From: Roseimaritima sp.
Lineage (GTDB): Bacteria; Planctomycetota; Planctomycetia; Pirellulales; Pirellulaceae
Length of the DNA: 15,323 nucleotides
Assembly: GCA_007124075.1 (NCBI GenBank)
Contig: SLFV01000521.1
Coordinates: forward strand, 1-15,323
Direction: 5' to 3'
The notes beneath the pieces are model-generated. The model was not told where the DNA came from. It made no database searches and saw only the letters and a list, made by a program, of their open reading frames with translations. This document shows, in pieces, positions 7,606-15,207 of this stretch; the stretch's first letter is position 1; every line of letters starts with the position of its first letter. A program made the translations under genes and the position numbers.

Positions 7606-9567
7606 TCAGTTCCCACCTGGAAATTGAAAATCGGGCAGTCCGCTCGATGGGTCAAAGCCCGCAGGCGGTTGAGCCGCAGCTTCTTGTTCCCCTTCCTTTT
7701 GAATCAAAGCGTTCAACCCTAGCTGCAACTTGCCGAAAGTCGACTCGGAGATTTCGTAATACCAATCAGCGAATCGAGCGTTCAACTCTGCAACACGTTT
7801 GCGAGCGGTCTCCAACTGTTCTTGCCGGGCGTCAAGCTTCCGTTGATTCTCCTTCGTGATCTGTTCCTGCGCCGCCTCCAAACGCTCTTGTTTTTCTTGT
7901 TCCGTCTCTTCCTCGGCAGGTTCTGGCGTTGCGGAATCGTTGGTATCGGCAGATGCTTCTTGCTCGGTGGCAGCGGACTCCGCTTCTGACTCGCCAGCCG
8001 CTTCCCCTTCACCTTCCCCATCATCGCAGCCATCAGGCTGCTCTTCGGCAGCAGGTTCCTCCGTCACATCGCTCGACTCGCCTGACGCTTCCTCTTCGTC
8101 CCCTTTGGCATCCGCAGGGGATTCCTCGGTCGGCTCTGCCGCTTCCGCATCTTCCGTCGGCTCTGTCGCTTTGGGTTCTTCGGCTGACTTGGAATCAGAA
8201 GCGGGCTCCTCCTTCATTTCCTCCGTCTGCGGTTTCGAGGCGTCGGCATCGGCATCCTTAGCGGGCTTATCCTTGTCTTCCATCGCCTCGGATTGATCCT
8301 CGGGTTGATCCTCGGCGGCATCCAAACGGTCCAGTTCCTCAATGGTCTGTGGGACCGGCTGCAGGTCGGGGACGGGAATTCTTGATTCATCCAGTTCGGT
8401 TGTTACCAGCAGATATCGATTGGAGCCAATCAGCCCGCCCGGTTCGTCCGCCCTCGCTGCAGCTTCCTGTTGTTCCGCTTCGGACAGTCCGGCGACATTT
8501 CCGAATCTCAGGATATACCGTACTCCCTCTTTGGTGCTGACCGCGATTTCTCCATTCGCGGCCAAGATCTCCCGCTCCTCACTTCCGGCGCGGCCTGCGG
8601 GGATGAAGCCCCGAACGACCATCGAGGTCAAGGCTTGTTCATCATCCAGGAACTCTTCCGAGGCCTTCAAGTTAGCGCTCATTCCCGCTGGTTTACGGCC
8701 GACATCGGCAATCTTCAGGTCATCCAAAGCGTTTTTCACTTCGTTCAACCGCTGGGAGTTCAGCGTCTCCCCCTCGGCTAGCGGGCGTGGCACACTGGTG
8801 CCTTCTTTGTACACATCCAACCGTTCCAGATTCCACTCCGACCCATCGGTCGAGATGGTCGCAGAAAACTCCCGCTGTTCCCTGACTGACCCCTGCAGTA
8901 GGTCCAGCGATGCGGTGTAATTATTGATCGTCAGTTCAGCGATATCGAACGGATTCAGTTGCAGCAAGTCATCCTCAATCCAATCGGTAAAGCGAGTCGT
9001 CAAGGCTGAATCGTCCAGTTCAACCGCATAGACGATATCCTGAGCGGGCCGGCGGACGTAGCGTTGACCTTCGCGACCTTCGACCTCATTGCCAACAACC
9101 AAGGAAACCAATGTTACCCCTTTGGAGTCCTTCATCATGACTAACCTGCCCACTCCCTCCGATCCTACCCGCACGCTGCCCGAGGTCGGATTCACCACAC
9201 CAAAACTGGCATGGTCTTCGCGATTGGTCGTGCTGACATCCAGGATGCGATTATCCAGGAACAGCGTCGCCGCCTTCTGCATTTGTTCCTCAGCATCGGC
9301 GATATAGCCAGCGTGTGTTGGAATCCGCCAGACACCCTCATTGTCCTTTGCAACCTCGAATTCACTGATCGCACTTTGTTCGGAATCAAATGTCACGATT
9401 CTCAGACTACTGGTCACCAAGGGATCGGTAAAATCCTCGAACAGTGCTTTACCAATCTGAACGCTTTCCTCGCTCTCAATCGGGCGAGGCCAGGTCACAA
9501 ATGCCGCCAGCGCGGCCATCACCAGAGCGACAACCCAAAATGTTGCTGTCTTTGCCTCTTCGTTCAC
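7606..9567 (-). CDS. DUF4340 membrane-anchored protein with long acidic tract
   Basis: This 653-residue protein has one N-terminal membrane anchor (residues about 9-26, preceded by MNEEAKTA), and the rest should face the periplasm. Residues about 30-405 match the DUF4340 style, including a GVVNP segment, a VVGNEVEG...RYVRR strand block and an LLQLNPFDIAELTI block. Proteins of this family usually accompany Gld-type ABC exporters, as here. Residues about 410-557 (bases about 8340-7897) are very rich in Glu, Asp, Ala and Ser and should be disordered. They are followed by a charged coiled coil (about 553-598), an ARFADWYYEIS segment and a Pro/Gly tail. The start is a GTG at 9567 with AGAGGA six bases upstream. 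The gene lies 86 bases after the permease/GldG gene and about 89 before the PVC-type gene. Function is unknown; a structural or substrate-handling partner of the exporter is the likeliest role. Confidence 0.87.
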   Translation of the reverse strand: MNEEAKTATFWVVALVMAALAAFVTWPRPIESEESVQIGKALFEDFTDPLVTSSLRIVTFDSEQSAISEFEVAKDNEGVWRIPTHAGYIADAEEQMQKAATLFLDNRILDVSTTNREDHASFGVVNPTSGSVRVGSEGVGRLVMMKDSKGVTLVSLVVGNEVEGREGQRYVRRPAQDIVYAVELDDSALTTRFTDWIEDDLLQLNPFDIAELTINNYTASLDLLQGSVREQREFSATISTDGSEWNLERLDVYKEGTSVPRPLAEGETLNSQRLNEVKNALDDLKIADVGRKPAGMSANLKASEEFLDDEQALTSMVVRGFIPAGRAGSEEREILAANGEIAVSTKEGVRYILRFGNVAGLSEAEQQEAAARADEPGGLIGSNRYLLVTTELDESRIPVPDLQPVPQTIEELDRLDAAEDQPEDQSEAMEDKDKPAKDADADASKPQTEEMKEEPASDSKSAEEPKATEPTEDAEAAEPTEESPADAKGDEEEASGESSDVTEEPAAEEQPDGCDDGEGEGEAAGESEAESAATEQEASADTNDSATPEPAEEETEQEKQERLEAAQEQITKENQRKLDARQEQLETARKRVAELNARFADWYYEISESTFGKLQLGLNALIQKEGEQEAAAQPPAGFDPSSGLPDFQFPGGN

Positions 9568-9573
9568 GATTAA

Positions 9574-9579
9574 TCCTCT
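9574..9579 (-). promoter_or_regulatory. Shine-Dalgarno site for the DUF4340 gene
   Basis: AGAGGA on the minus strand lies 6 bases before the GTG at 9567, which supports that non-ATG start. Confidence 0.6.
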
Positions 9580-9653
9580 AACGATTCAATGTTGATTTTT
9601 GCGTTGCTACTGACTCATCCGCCAACTTAGGGCCACCTTACGCACGTCCGCGA

Positions 9654-12545
9654 CTAACGTAAGCGGGCCTTGGAAATATTCTCTCGTTCACGCAAGCGGC
9701 GCGAAGAAAATACAATAATCCCCACGATCAGCGGCGGGATACACGGAAGCGTCACTGCGGCGGCTTTGACGATGTTTTGAATGTTTTCCACCCGCGCGTC
9801 AGCCTTTCGGCGGATGTCTTTCCGCTTCCTCGCCATGGTTTGCTGCTCACGATCCTTGGCAACCTCTTTCCGGCGCTCCTCAATCGCTTCCCAATTGCGG
9901 AACTCCTGGACAATCCGCTGGATCTTCGCCATGTTTTCGCGGGTTCTACCATCTTTCTGTAGTTTATCGATCTCATCCTGGTACTGCTTGGCCTTCGTCC
10001 GCCGCGCGTCATCGGCCTTGCGTTCAATCTCCTCGGCGTCGTCTTGAAACGCTCGCACCTGAGCACGTTCATCGGTTGCGGCTTCCATCTTAACGGCTTC
10101 GATCATGGCTAACGAACTGACAAACGGGCGGTGACTGCGGACATCAATGAAGTCCATTTCGTCCGCCAGCCAGTCAAACACATTTAATAAAAAGGTCACA
10201 TTTTCCATTTGAAAACGGACGTCGTCGGTCTGGCTAGGATCGGCACGAATTTGCAAGAAATCGGGGATCATCAAATCAGTATCAGCAACGTAGACCACCT
10301 TGATCCCAGACGATTCTGGTTCCGCATCGTCGGCAGCGTCAGCAATGGCTGCGGGGCCGCCGTCAGCGGATTCAATCGCGATCGCAACCACCGATGGCGG
10401 ACCTGGGGGGCCCTGGCGGACAGCAAGTTGCAACGGATTCTGCATGGTCTCCCGCACATCCCGCAGGCTGATCGTGCCAGACAGTGTGCCGGTTTGCAGC
10501 AGCGGGGTGTGGGTCAGGTCGCTGTTGGGCTTGCCTGTCACCAAGCCACTATACATTAGCAAAACCTCGTGCAAGTCCCGAGTGATCGGGCTGTCCTTGT
10601 TGAATGAGTTTTCCCCACCGGGAGCCTGATCATCGATGAACACGAATAGGTCGTTCATTTCGATCGGAAGGTTTGGATACGGGTTGTAAGTCTGCCAAAC
10701 CAAGTCGGGATCAAAGCCGCCCCCCATCGGATTCATCGACGGCGAACCTGGCACATCCAACGCCAACAGGTCCCAAAGTTCGCGAATGTTACCCTTGGGC
10801 GTCGGGCCCCCACCGCCCATGAAGCCGGCGGGGCTTTGCTTCGGATCGCCCGTCGGCGTGATATATCCGCGCGCCGCAGGAAAGGGATCCTCGAAGATCG
10901 CTGTGGGGATGCCTGCCCGAATCGCATCCAACAACCTCGCGAAAGCCTCGGGTTCCAAGGACGAGGGCTGAACCGCGATCAAGGCATCAAACTGTCCCGG
11001 CGTCAGCGGGCCGCTCAGGTCCACCTGATCGACCTCATACTGCTTTTCCAGTTCATCCACCAAAGGATGCTTGGGAACCTGCTGCATGCTCATTCCACTC
11101 ATGACCATGCCGCCCATCAACCGCGCATCGGTTGACACGATCCCGAGCCGACGTCGCTCGCTACGCGAGACAGTCTTGATGGAACGAACCAATTCGTATT
11201 CGACTGGGATTCCATACTCAAAAATAGGAATCGTCACTTTGTTCAAGCCGCTGCGAAGCGCAGCACCCATGATCAACTGCTTCTGCTGCATTGCCCCCCG
11301 CTCGCGAACAATGCGGTCTACGGGAACGATGCCGAAACGATCCTCTGCCAACTGCGCCTCATCGCTGTACAGTTCGATATTGTCGTGCAGGTTCACAACG
11401 ATTTGGCGACCGGTTCGCGCCGCTTGACTGCGGAATTCCTTCAGCAGGTTTACCAACTGATAACGCGTCCGGGCGTACTGTTCGGGGACCTCTTCGCTAA
11501 CGAAGGCGTCGATCACGATGGGCCGCTCCGAATCTAGGTTACGAATCAACGACATGGTGGCGGATGACAGGGAGCTGACCTTTCCTTCGGTAGCGTCATG
11601 CCTAAAAATATCCTTCGTCCTGAACAGCATCACCGCGCCCCCGGCAAAGACCACCAACGCTAACACGCGTGCCAAGTAATGGGGCGCCAGTTTGGTGCCA
11701 TCTGCCCCTCCGGTCCAATGCCGGCGTCCGATCAACACCATGCAGACGTACAACGCGACCACCGCAACCAACACGAAGTAAAGCACTGACGAAAAACTGA
11801 TCACCCCGCGGCCAAAGTCGTCAAAGGGGGTAGCGATGCCAGCGGCCGACAGCGTTCGCGCCAGCCAACCAGCAGGCAGCAACGACCCTGCAAACGTCGC
11901 AAAGGCCAGGGGCGCGTTGAACAACGCTCCCAGGATAAACCCAACGGTCAAGTTGCCGGTCAAAAACGAAGCAACCATCCCAATGGCAAGCATCACCAAG
12001 CCAACAAACCAGTAGCCCAAATAGGTCGTAAAGATCAGTCCGGTGTCAACCTGTCCATACGTCAGGACGGCTAGCGTTACGAAGGTTGCAATTTGCGAAA
12101 ACAGCAGCGATGCGGTGAAAATCGCTGCGGCCGACATGTATTTACCGATCACAATATCAAAATCATCGGCGGGCAATGTCAACAACAGTTCGTCGGTTCC
12201 CTGACGTCGCTCTTCCGCCCAAATACTCATCGTGATCGCGGGAATGAACACCAGCATGATCAAAGGAAACCATGCATTAAGCTGGTCCAACGTGGCGAGG
12301 TTCTGGTTGAAGAACTCGTACGGCCAAAAAGCCGCCAGCGAGGTCAGAAAAACAAAGATGCACAGAAAGACGTAACCGGTCGGATTGCTGAAGTAGCCGA
12401 CAAAATTGCGTCGCATCACCGCGAATGCCGCTTGCTTGGTTGCGGACAGCAGAACGACCAACGCGACCAAGATCGCCAGAAAAACTGAGTTGATCAACAG
12501 AACATTGATCAACACTAACAGCACAGAACCGAGGATTGTTGACAT
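9654..12545 (-). CDS. Fused ABC-2 permease (GldF-like) and GldG-like auxiliary protein
   Basis: One 963-residue protein joins two parts that are separate (GldF and GldG) in gliding Bacteroidetes. Residues about 44-275 are an ABC-2 permease with six helices. It includes the RRNFVGYFSNPTGY entry segment and the WAEERRQGTDELLLTLP block typical of GldF/NosY-type permeases. An extra hydrophobic helix (about 6-34) precedes it. A helix at about 290-307 starts the GldG-like part. Its periplasmic region (about 315-800) includes the IPVEYELVRSI and DALIAVQP blocks of the ABC auxiliary family and a Gly/Met/Pro-rich loop near 565-610. A charged coiled coil (about 825-925) leads to a last helix (about 925-946) and a basic tail. 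It should pair with the ATPase encoded 70 bases upstream. The ATG at 12545 has only a weak ribosome-binding site; Met44 would be an alternative lacking the extra helix. Substrate unknown. Confidence 0.92.
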   Translation of the reverse strand: MSTILGSVLLVLINVLLINSVFLAILVALVVLLSATKQAAFAVMRRNFVGYFSNPTGYVFLCIFVFLTSLAAFWPYEFFNQNLATLDQLNAWFPLIMLVFIPAITMSIWAEERRQGTDELLLTLPADDFDIVIGKYMSAAAIFTASLLFSQIATFVTLAVLTYGQVDTGLIFTTYLGYWFVGLVMLAIGMVASFLTGNLTVGFILGALFNAPLAFATFAGSLLPAGWLARTLSAAGIATPFDDFGRGVISFSSVLYFVLVAVVALYVCMVLIGRRHWTGGADGTKLAPHYLARVLALVVFAGGAVMLFRTKDIFRHDATEGKVSSLSSATMSLIRNLDSERPIVIDAFVSEEVPEQYARTRYQLVNLLKEFRSQAARTGRQIVVNLHDNIELYSDEAQLAEDRFGIVPVDRIVRERGAMQQKQLIMGAALRSGLNKVTIPIFEYGIPVEYELVRSIKTVSRSERRRLGIVSTDARLMGGMVMSGMSMQQVPKHPLVDELEKQYEVDQVDLSGPLTPGQFDALIAVQPSSLEPEAFARLLDAIRAGIPTAIFEDPFPAARGYITPTGDPKQSPAGFMGGGGPTPKGNIRELWDLLALDVPGSPSMNPMGGGFDPDLVWQTYNPYPNLPIEMNDLFVFIDDQAPGGENSFNKDSPITRDLHEVLLMYSGLVTGKPNSDLTHTPLLQTGTLSGTISLRDVRETMQNPLQLAVRQGPPGPPSVVAIAIESADGGPAAIADAADDAEPESSGIKVVYVADTDLMIPDFLQIRADPSQTDDVRFQMENVTFLLNVFDWLADEMDFIDVRSHRPFVSSLAMIEAVKMEAATDERAQVRAFQDDAEEIERKADDARRTKAKQYQDEIDKLQKDGRTRENMAKIQRIVQEFRNWEAIEERRKEVAKDREQQTMARKRKDIRRKADARVENIQNIVKAAAVTLPCIPPLIVGIIVFSSRRLRERENISKARLR

Positions 12546-12615
12546 GGCCTAAAGGAAATCTTGCTGAGTGTAATGATTGATTTACTGAAAATGCTATGCG
12601 GCAAAAAAGCGATCG

Positions 12616-13371
12616 TTAGGAAGCAACCAGTTGTTCGTGACCGGTTAGTTTGTGAAACGCATCATCCAGAGTCTTACCTTTTTGATGCAATCCCGCGATG
12701 TCTCCGTCGTACACCAAGCGACCTTCGTTGATCATCACCACCCGATCAGCCATCGCTTCAACTTCTTGCAAAATATGCGTGCTCAGGAGGATCGTTTTGG
12801 TTTCGCTTAACCTTCGCATCGTTCGGCGGACCTCGCGAATCTGATTGGGATCCAGGCCAGCGGTCGGTTCATCCAAAATCAAAACATCGGGTTCGTGTAA
12901 TAAGGCCTGCGCCATTCCAACTCGCTGTTTGAATCCCTTGGACAGTTTGCTGATCGATTTGTACATCACCGTCGACAGGTCACAAATTTCGACCACAGCC
13001 TCAATGCGTTCCTCCCGGTAGGCTCTTGGCAACCCGCGGGCATCGGCAAAGAAACGCAACATCCCCAGAGGAGTCATTTCGGGGTAAAGTGGACCATTCT
13101 CAGGCAAATAACCCAGACGCTGGCTGCCGGCGATCCGATCGTCCAGCATGTCGTGGCCCGCAATCCTAGCCTTTCCCTCACTGGGGGCGATGTATCCGGT
13201 CAGCATTTTCATCGTGGTGCTTTTGCCCGCACCGTTGGGACCGAGGAAAGCCACCAGTTCGCCCTCATTGACGGTGAACGAAATGTCACGACTGGCAGCA
13301 AAAGGCCCGTAGAACTTACTGAGATGGATCGCCTCAATCATCGGGCGTGCAGCAGGCTTTGATTCTGTCAT
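12616..13371 (-). CDS. ABC transporter ATP-binding protein (GldA-like)
   Basis: This cytoplasmic ATPase subunit is complete at 251 residues. Walker A is GPNGAGKST (44-52, K50). The Q-loop region reads GYLPENGPLY with Glu91 where many ABC proteins have Gln, a form normal for this exporter subfamily. The signature is LSKGFKQR (143-150), Walker B is LILDEP with D167 and E168, the D-loop is AGLDPNQ and the switch histidine is H199 in LLSTHIL. It energises the permease/GldG fusion encoded immediately downstream, and is the first gene of the leftward cluster. The start at 13371 (MTESKP) is preferred; Met11 at 13341 has no ribosome-binding site, and even 13371 has only a distant AGGGG. A candidate promoter lies 50-77 bases upstream. 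The name gldA would imply gliding, which is not supported here, so no symbol is given. Confidence 0.95.
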   Translation of the reverse strand: MTESKPAARPMIEAIHLSKFYGPFAASRDISFTVNEGELVAFLGPNGAGKSTTMKMLTGYIAPSEGKARIAGHDMLDDRIAGSQRLGYLPENGPLYPEMTPLGMLRFFADARGLPRAYREERIEAVVEICDLSTVMYKSISKLSKGFKQRVGMAQALLHEPDVLILDEPTAGLDPNQIREVRRTMRRLSETKTILLSTHILQEVEAMADRVVMINEGRLVYDGDIAGLHQKGKTLDDAFHKLTGHEQLVAS

Positions 13372-13414
13372 AAGCTATCGTTAACCCCTGATGAGTAACA
13401 GGAAAGGCAGTTTC

Positions 13415-13439
13415 CACAGCAATATAACCAGATGCTGTG
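13415..13439. promoter_or_regulatory. Operator-like inverted repeat over the -10 element
   Basis: CACAGCA at 13415-13421 and TGCTGTG at 13433-13439 are exact reverse complements, separated by 11 bases. The dyad covers the candidate -10 box of the ABC cluster promoter. Such a layout suits a dimeric repressor, but an RNA hairpin or chance cannot be excluded. Confidence 0.4.
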
Positions 13440-13448
13440 AAGGCTCAA
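13421..13448 (-). promoter_or_regulatory. Candidate sigma-70-type promoter for the ABC cluster
   Basis: Read on the minus strand, TTGAGC (13448-13443) and TATATT (13426-13421) are 16 bases apart, matching the -35 and -10 consensus at 4 and 5 of 6 positions. Transcription would start near 13414 and leave a leader of about 43 bases before the ATPase ATG. The prediction is by eye only, and planctomycete promoters are poorly defined. Confidence 0.4.
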
Positions 13449-13507
13449 CATGGCGCAATTTGGCGGCGGACCTTCGGTTAGCAACCATGAAACCGACGGC
13501 CGCCTGT

Positions 13508-13529
13508 AAAAAAAGGGGCTGCCCCTTTC
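13508..13529 (-). terminator. Intrinsic terminator after the sulfatase gene
   Basis: On the minus strand AAAGGGG, a CAG loop and CCCCTTT form a perfect 7-bp stem that runs into an uninterrupted T tract (the A run at 13508-13514 on the plus strand). It lies about 200 bases downstream of the sulfatase stop and upstream of the ABC cluster promoter, so it should separate the two transcripts. The reverse direction has only TTTCTT and is a poorer terminator. Confidence 0.6.
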
Positions 13530-13727
13530 TTGGGGACCTCGCTCAAACACGGGGAATTCGGGAGGGGCAGGCCTCTTTCTGAACAGACGATGGCTTGCAA
13601 AGTGGATGCATTTGTCCGCTTGGGCGCAACTACGTACCAGAAGGCGAATCGGTTCATCCTGGTGAATACTTTTCGTGACAGGAAAGGTTTGGCTGAGGCC
13701 GCAAGTGTCGTGCTGCCGAAATCCGTG

Positions 13728-15203
13728 CTACGGCAAGGCCAGTCGCTGGCGTAATTTCTGCTGAAGCTGTTGGACCAGCTCCGGCTCTTGGGGGGCAATG
13801 TTGTGGGTTTCCGCTTCCGCAGTTCGGTGGTCGTACAGTTCGACAAACCCATCATCATGCTGGATCAAGCGATGTGTTGCGGTGCGAAGCGTTTTAGCGT
13901 TGTTTCGGTAGGCGATGGCCCCGTGTTCGGCCTGCTGGGGATCGAGGGAGTCAACGGCCGCGCGGGTCGTCATGATATGCCGCAGCGACCGACCGTGGGC
14001 AAAACCTGGTTTGGGAAGCCCCGCTAAATCGCACAGAGTCGGAAAAATATCGAGCGTCTCCACCACCTCGGATACCGCACTGCCGGGGTTTTTCAGGTCG
14101 TGGTGCTGGATGATGAGAGGGGCGTGCAGCGATTCCTCAAACAAGGCGTGCTTTCCCCAGATGGCGTGTTCTCCCAGGTGCCAGCCATGGTCGCCCCACA
14201 GCACGACAATGGTTTCGTCTCGCTTCCCTGTTTCATCGAGCGAGCGTAGCAAACGTCCCATCAATGCGTCGGCAAATGTTACGCAGGCTGCGTAGTGTCG
14301 CCGAACCTCAGTTGCAAAATCCGCGTCCTGATTGGGGTCTTTGCCCCAACGATGATACTTCATGAATTCCCCGCTACGATGCCAAGTCGTGCGACCGGTC
14401 GGTTGCTTAAAGTGCCTGATCGGCGGCAGAGTAAGTTCGCGATAAGGTTCCATATATTTCGCCGGGGCACCAAAGGGCAGATGGGGACGGATGATTCCCA
14501 CTGCCAGAAAGAAGGGCTGTTCAGCGGATGATAGGTCGTGTAACTGGTCCAGCGCAGTCTCCAAGATCAGGCCGTCTGGATAGATCGTGTCCGGGCCCGA
14601 TTGAGACTGGTAAACATCCATCTTTCCCGCATCTACACGAATTTCCCCGTGTGCCAAGCCGTGCATTGCACCCCGCGGGTGCTGCCAGGGACCGGCGGGT
14701 AACAAGTGGCGATCCCAGGCCTCTGGGATCTCAATCACCTGGTCATCATCCCAGTTGGGGCCGCCGCGACCTCCCGGATGATGCGACACCTTTCCTACAG
14801 AAACCGTCGTATAGCCATTTTCCCGGAACCACTGAGGCATGCTGGGGAACACGGTTCTGTCCGCCTCGGGACGCCCCAATCGTTTCGCACGGACGAACAA
14901 CGCGTCATTGCTGGGTGGACCATAACGCCCCGTCAATAGTGTGTACCGCGAAGCCCCGCAGGTTGGGGCTTGGACATAGTGGTGCCGGAACAAAACGCCT
15001 GCGGCTGCCAATTGGTCAATGTTGGGAGAGACGATGTAATCCTGGCCGTAACAGGAAAGCTCCGGTCGGAGGTCGTCGACGCAGATCAACAGCACGTTGG
15101 GATGTCCACCGCTGGCAGTGACCGCGACACAAGTTAACGCAGCCGATAAGACAAACCGACTGGGGAGGGCGAGCCAAAGTTCAATCAATTTCGTGAAACG
15201 CAT
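13728..15203 (-). CDS. Secreted iduronate-2-sulfatase-like sulfatase (type I, formylglycine)
   Basis: The enzyme hydrolyses sulfate esters, probably on sulfated polysaccharides, outside the cytoplasm. The 491-residue product has a signal peptide (hydrophobic residues about 17-31, ending in VTASGG) and the standard N-terminal metal site VDD (D43, D44). The nucleophile motif is CGASR (C82, R86), followed by YTLLTGR. C82 must be converted to formylglycine; the motif has Ala where CxPxR has Pro. Further family landmarks are K138 and H141 in GKVSHH, H241 in RPHLPF, the [11 protein letters not shown] metal-binding block (D338, H339) and K351. The whole resembles the iduronate-2-sulfatase-like group common in planctomycetes. 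Starts at 15248 (GTG) and 15230 (ATG) are also in frame. 15203 gives a normal-length signal peptide and sits 4 bases after the stop of a possible upstream gene. No strong ribosome-binding site is visible at any of them. The true substrate is unknown. Confidence 0.94.
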   Translation of the reverse strand: MRFTKLIELWLALPSRFVLSAALTCVAVTASGGHPNVLLICVDDLRPELSCYGQDYIVSPNIDQLAAAGVLFRHHYVQAPTCGASRYTLLTGRYGPPSNDALFVRAKRLGRPEADRTVFPSMPQWFRENGYTTVSVGKVSHHPGGRGGPNWDDDQVIEIPEAWDRHLLPAGPWQHPRGAMHGLAHGEIRVDAGKMDVYQSQSGPDTIYPDGLILETALDQLHDLSSAEQPFFLAVGIIRPHLPFGAPAKYMEPYRELTLPPIRHFKQPTGRTTWHRSGEFMKYHRWGKDPNQDADFATEVRRHYAACVTFADALMGRLLRSLDETGKRDETIVVLWGDHGWHLGEHAIWGKHALFEESLHAPLIIQHHDLKNPGSAVSEVVETLDIFPTLCDLAGLPKPGFAHGRSLRHIMTTRAAVDSLDPQQAEHGAIAYRNNAKTLRTATHRLIQHDDGFVELYDHRTAEAETHNIAPQEPELVQQLQQKLRQRLALP

Positions 15204-15207
15204 GCGG

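Larger units (their letters stand above)
13372..13727. other. Intergenic region between sulfatase and ABC cluster
   Basis: This 356-base stretch holds the candidate promoter and dyad of the ABC cluster (13415-13448) and the terminator (13508-13529). A second, weaker stem-like sequence (GAGGggcaggCCTC, about 13562-13575) resembles the terminator stem. Short frames exist on both strands, for example a 74-codon plus-strand frame at 13530-13754 and a minus-strand frame ending at 13478. They run through the terminator or into the sulfatase gene, lack good ribosome-binding sites and show no recognisable domain. The part between 13530 and 13727 is otherwise unexplained and could be a long 3' UTR or a dispersed intergenic repeat. 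Confidence 0.5.

Noticed and set aside
7856..8296. A Ser/Ala/Pro-rich 146-codon plus-strand frame that looks like a repeat protein
   Set aside because: It is the mirror image of the Glu/Asp/Ala-rich tract of the DUF4340 gene (GA-rich codons read as Ser and Ala on the other strand).
13099..13101. Glu instead of Gln in the Q-loop of the ABC ATPase
   Set aside because: A GYLPE sequence at this position is normal in GldA/NatA-type exporter ATPases, so it is not a sign of an inactive protein.
13478..13657. A possible small minus-strand gene (59 codons from an internal ATG) between the sulfatase and ABC genes
   Set aside because: It reads straight through the strong terminator, has no spaced ribosome-binding site and no recognisable domain.
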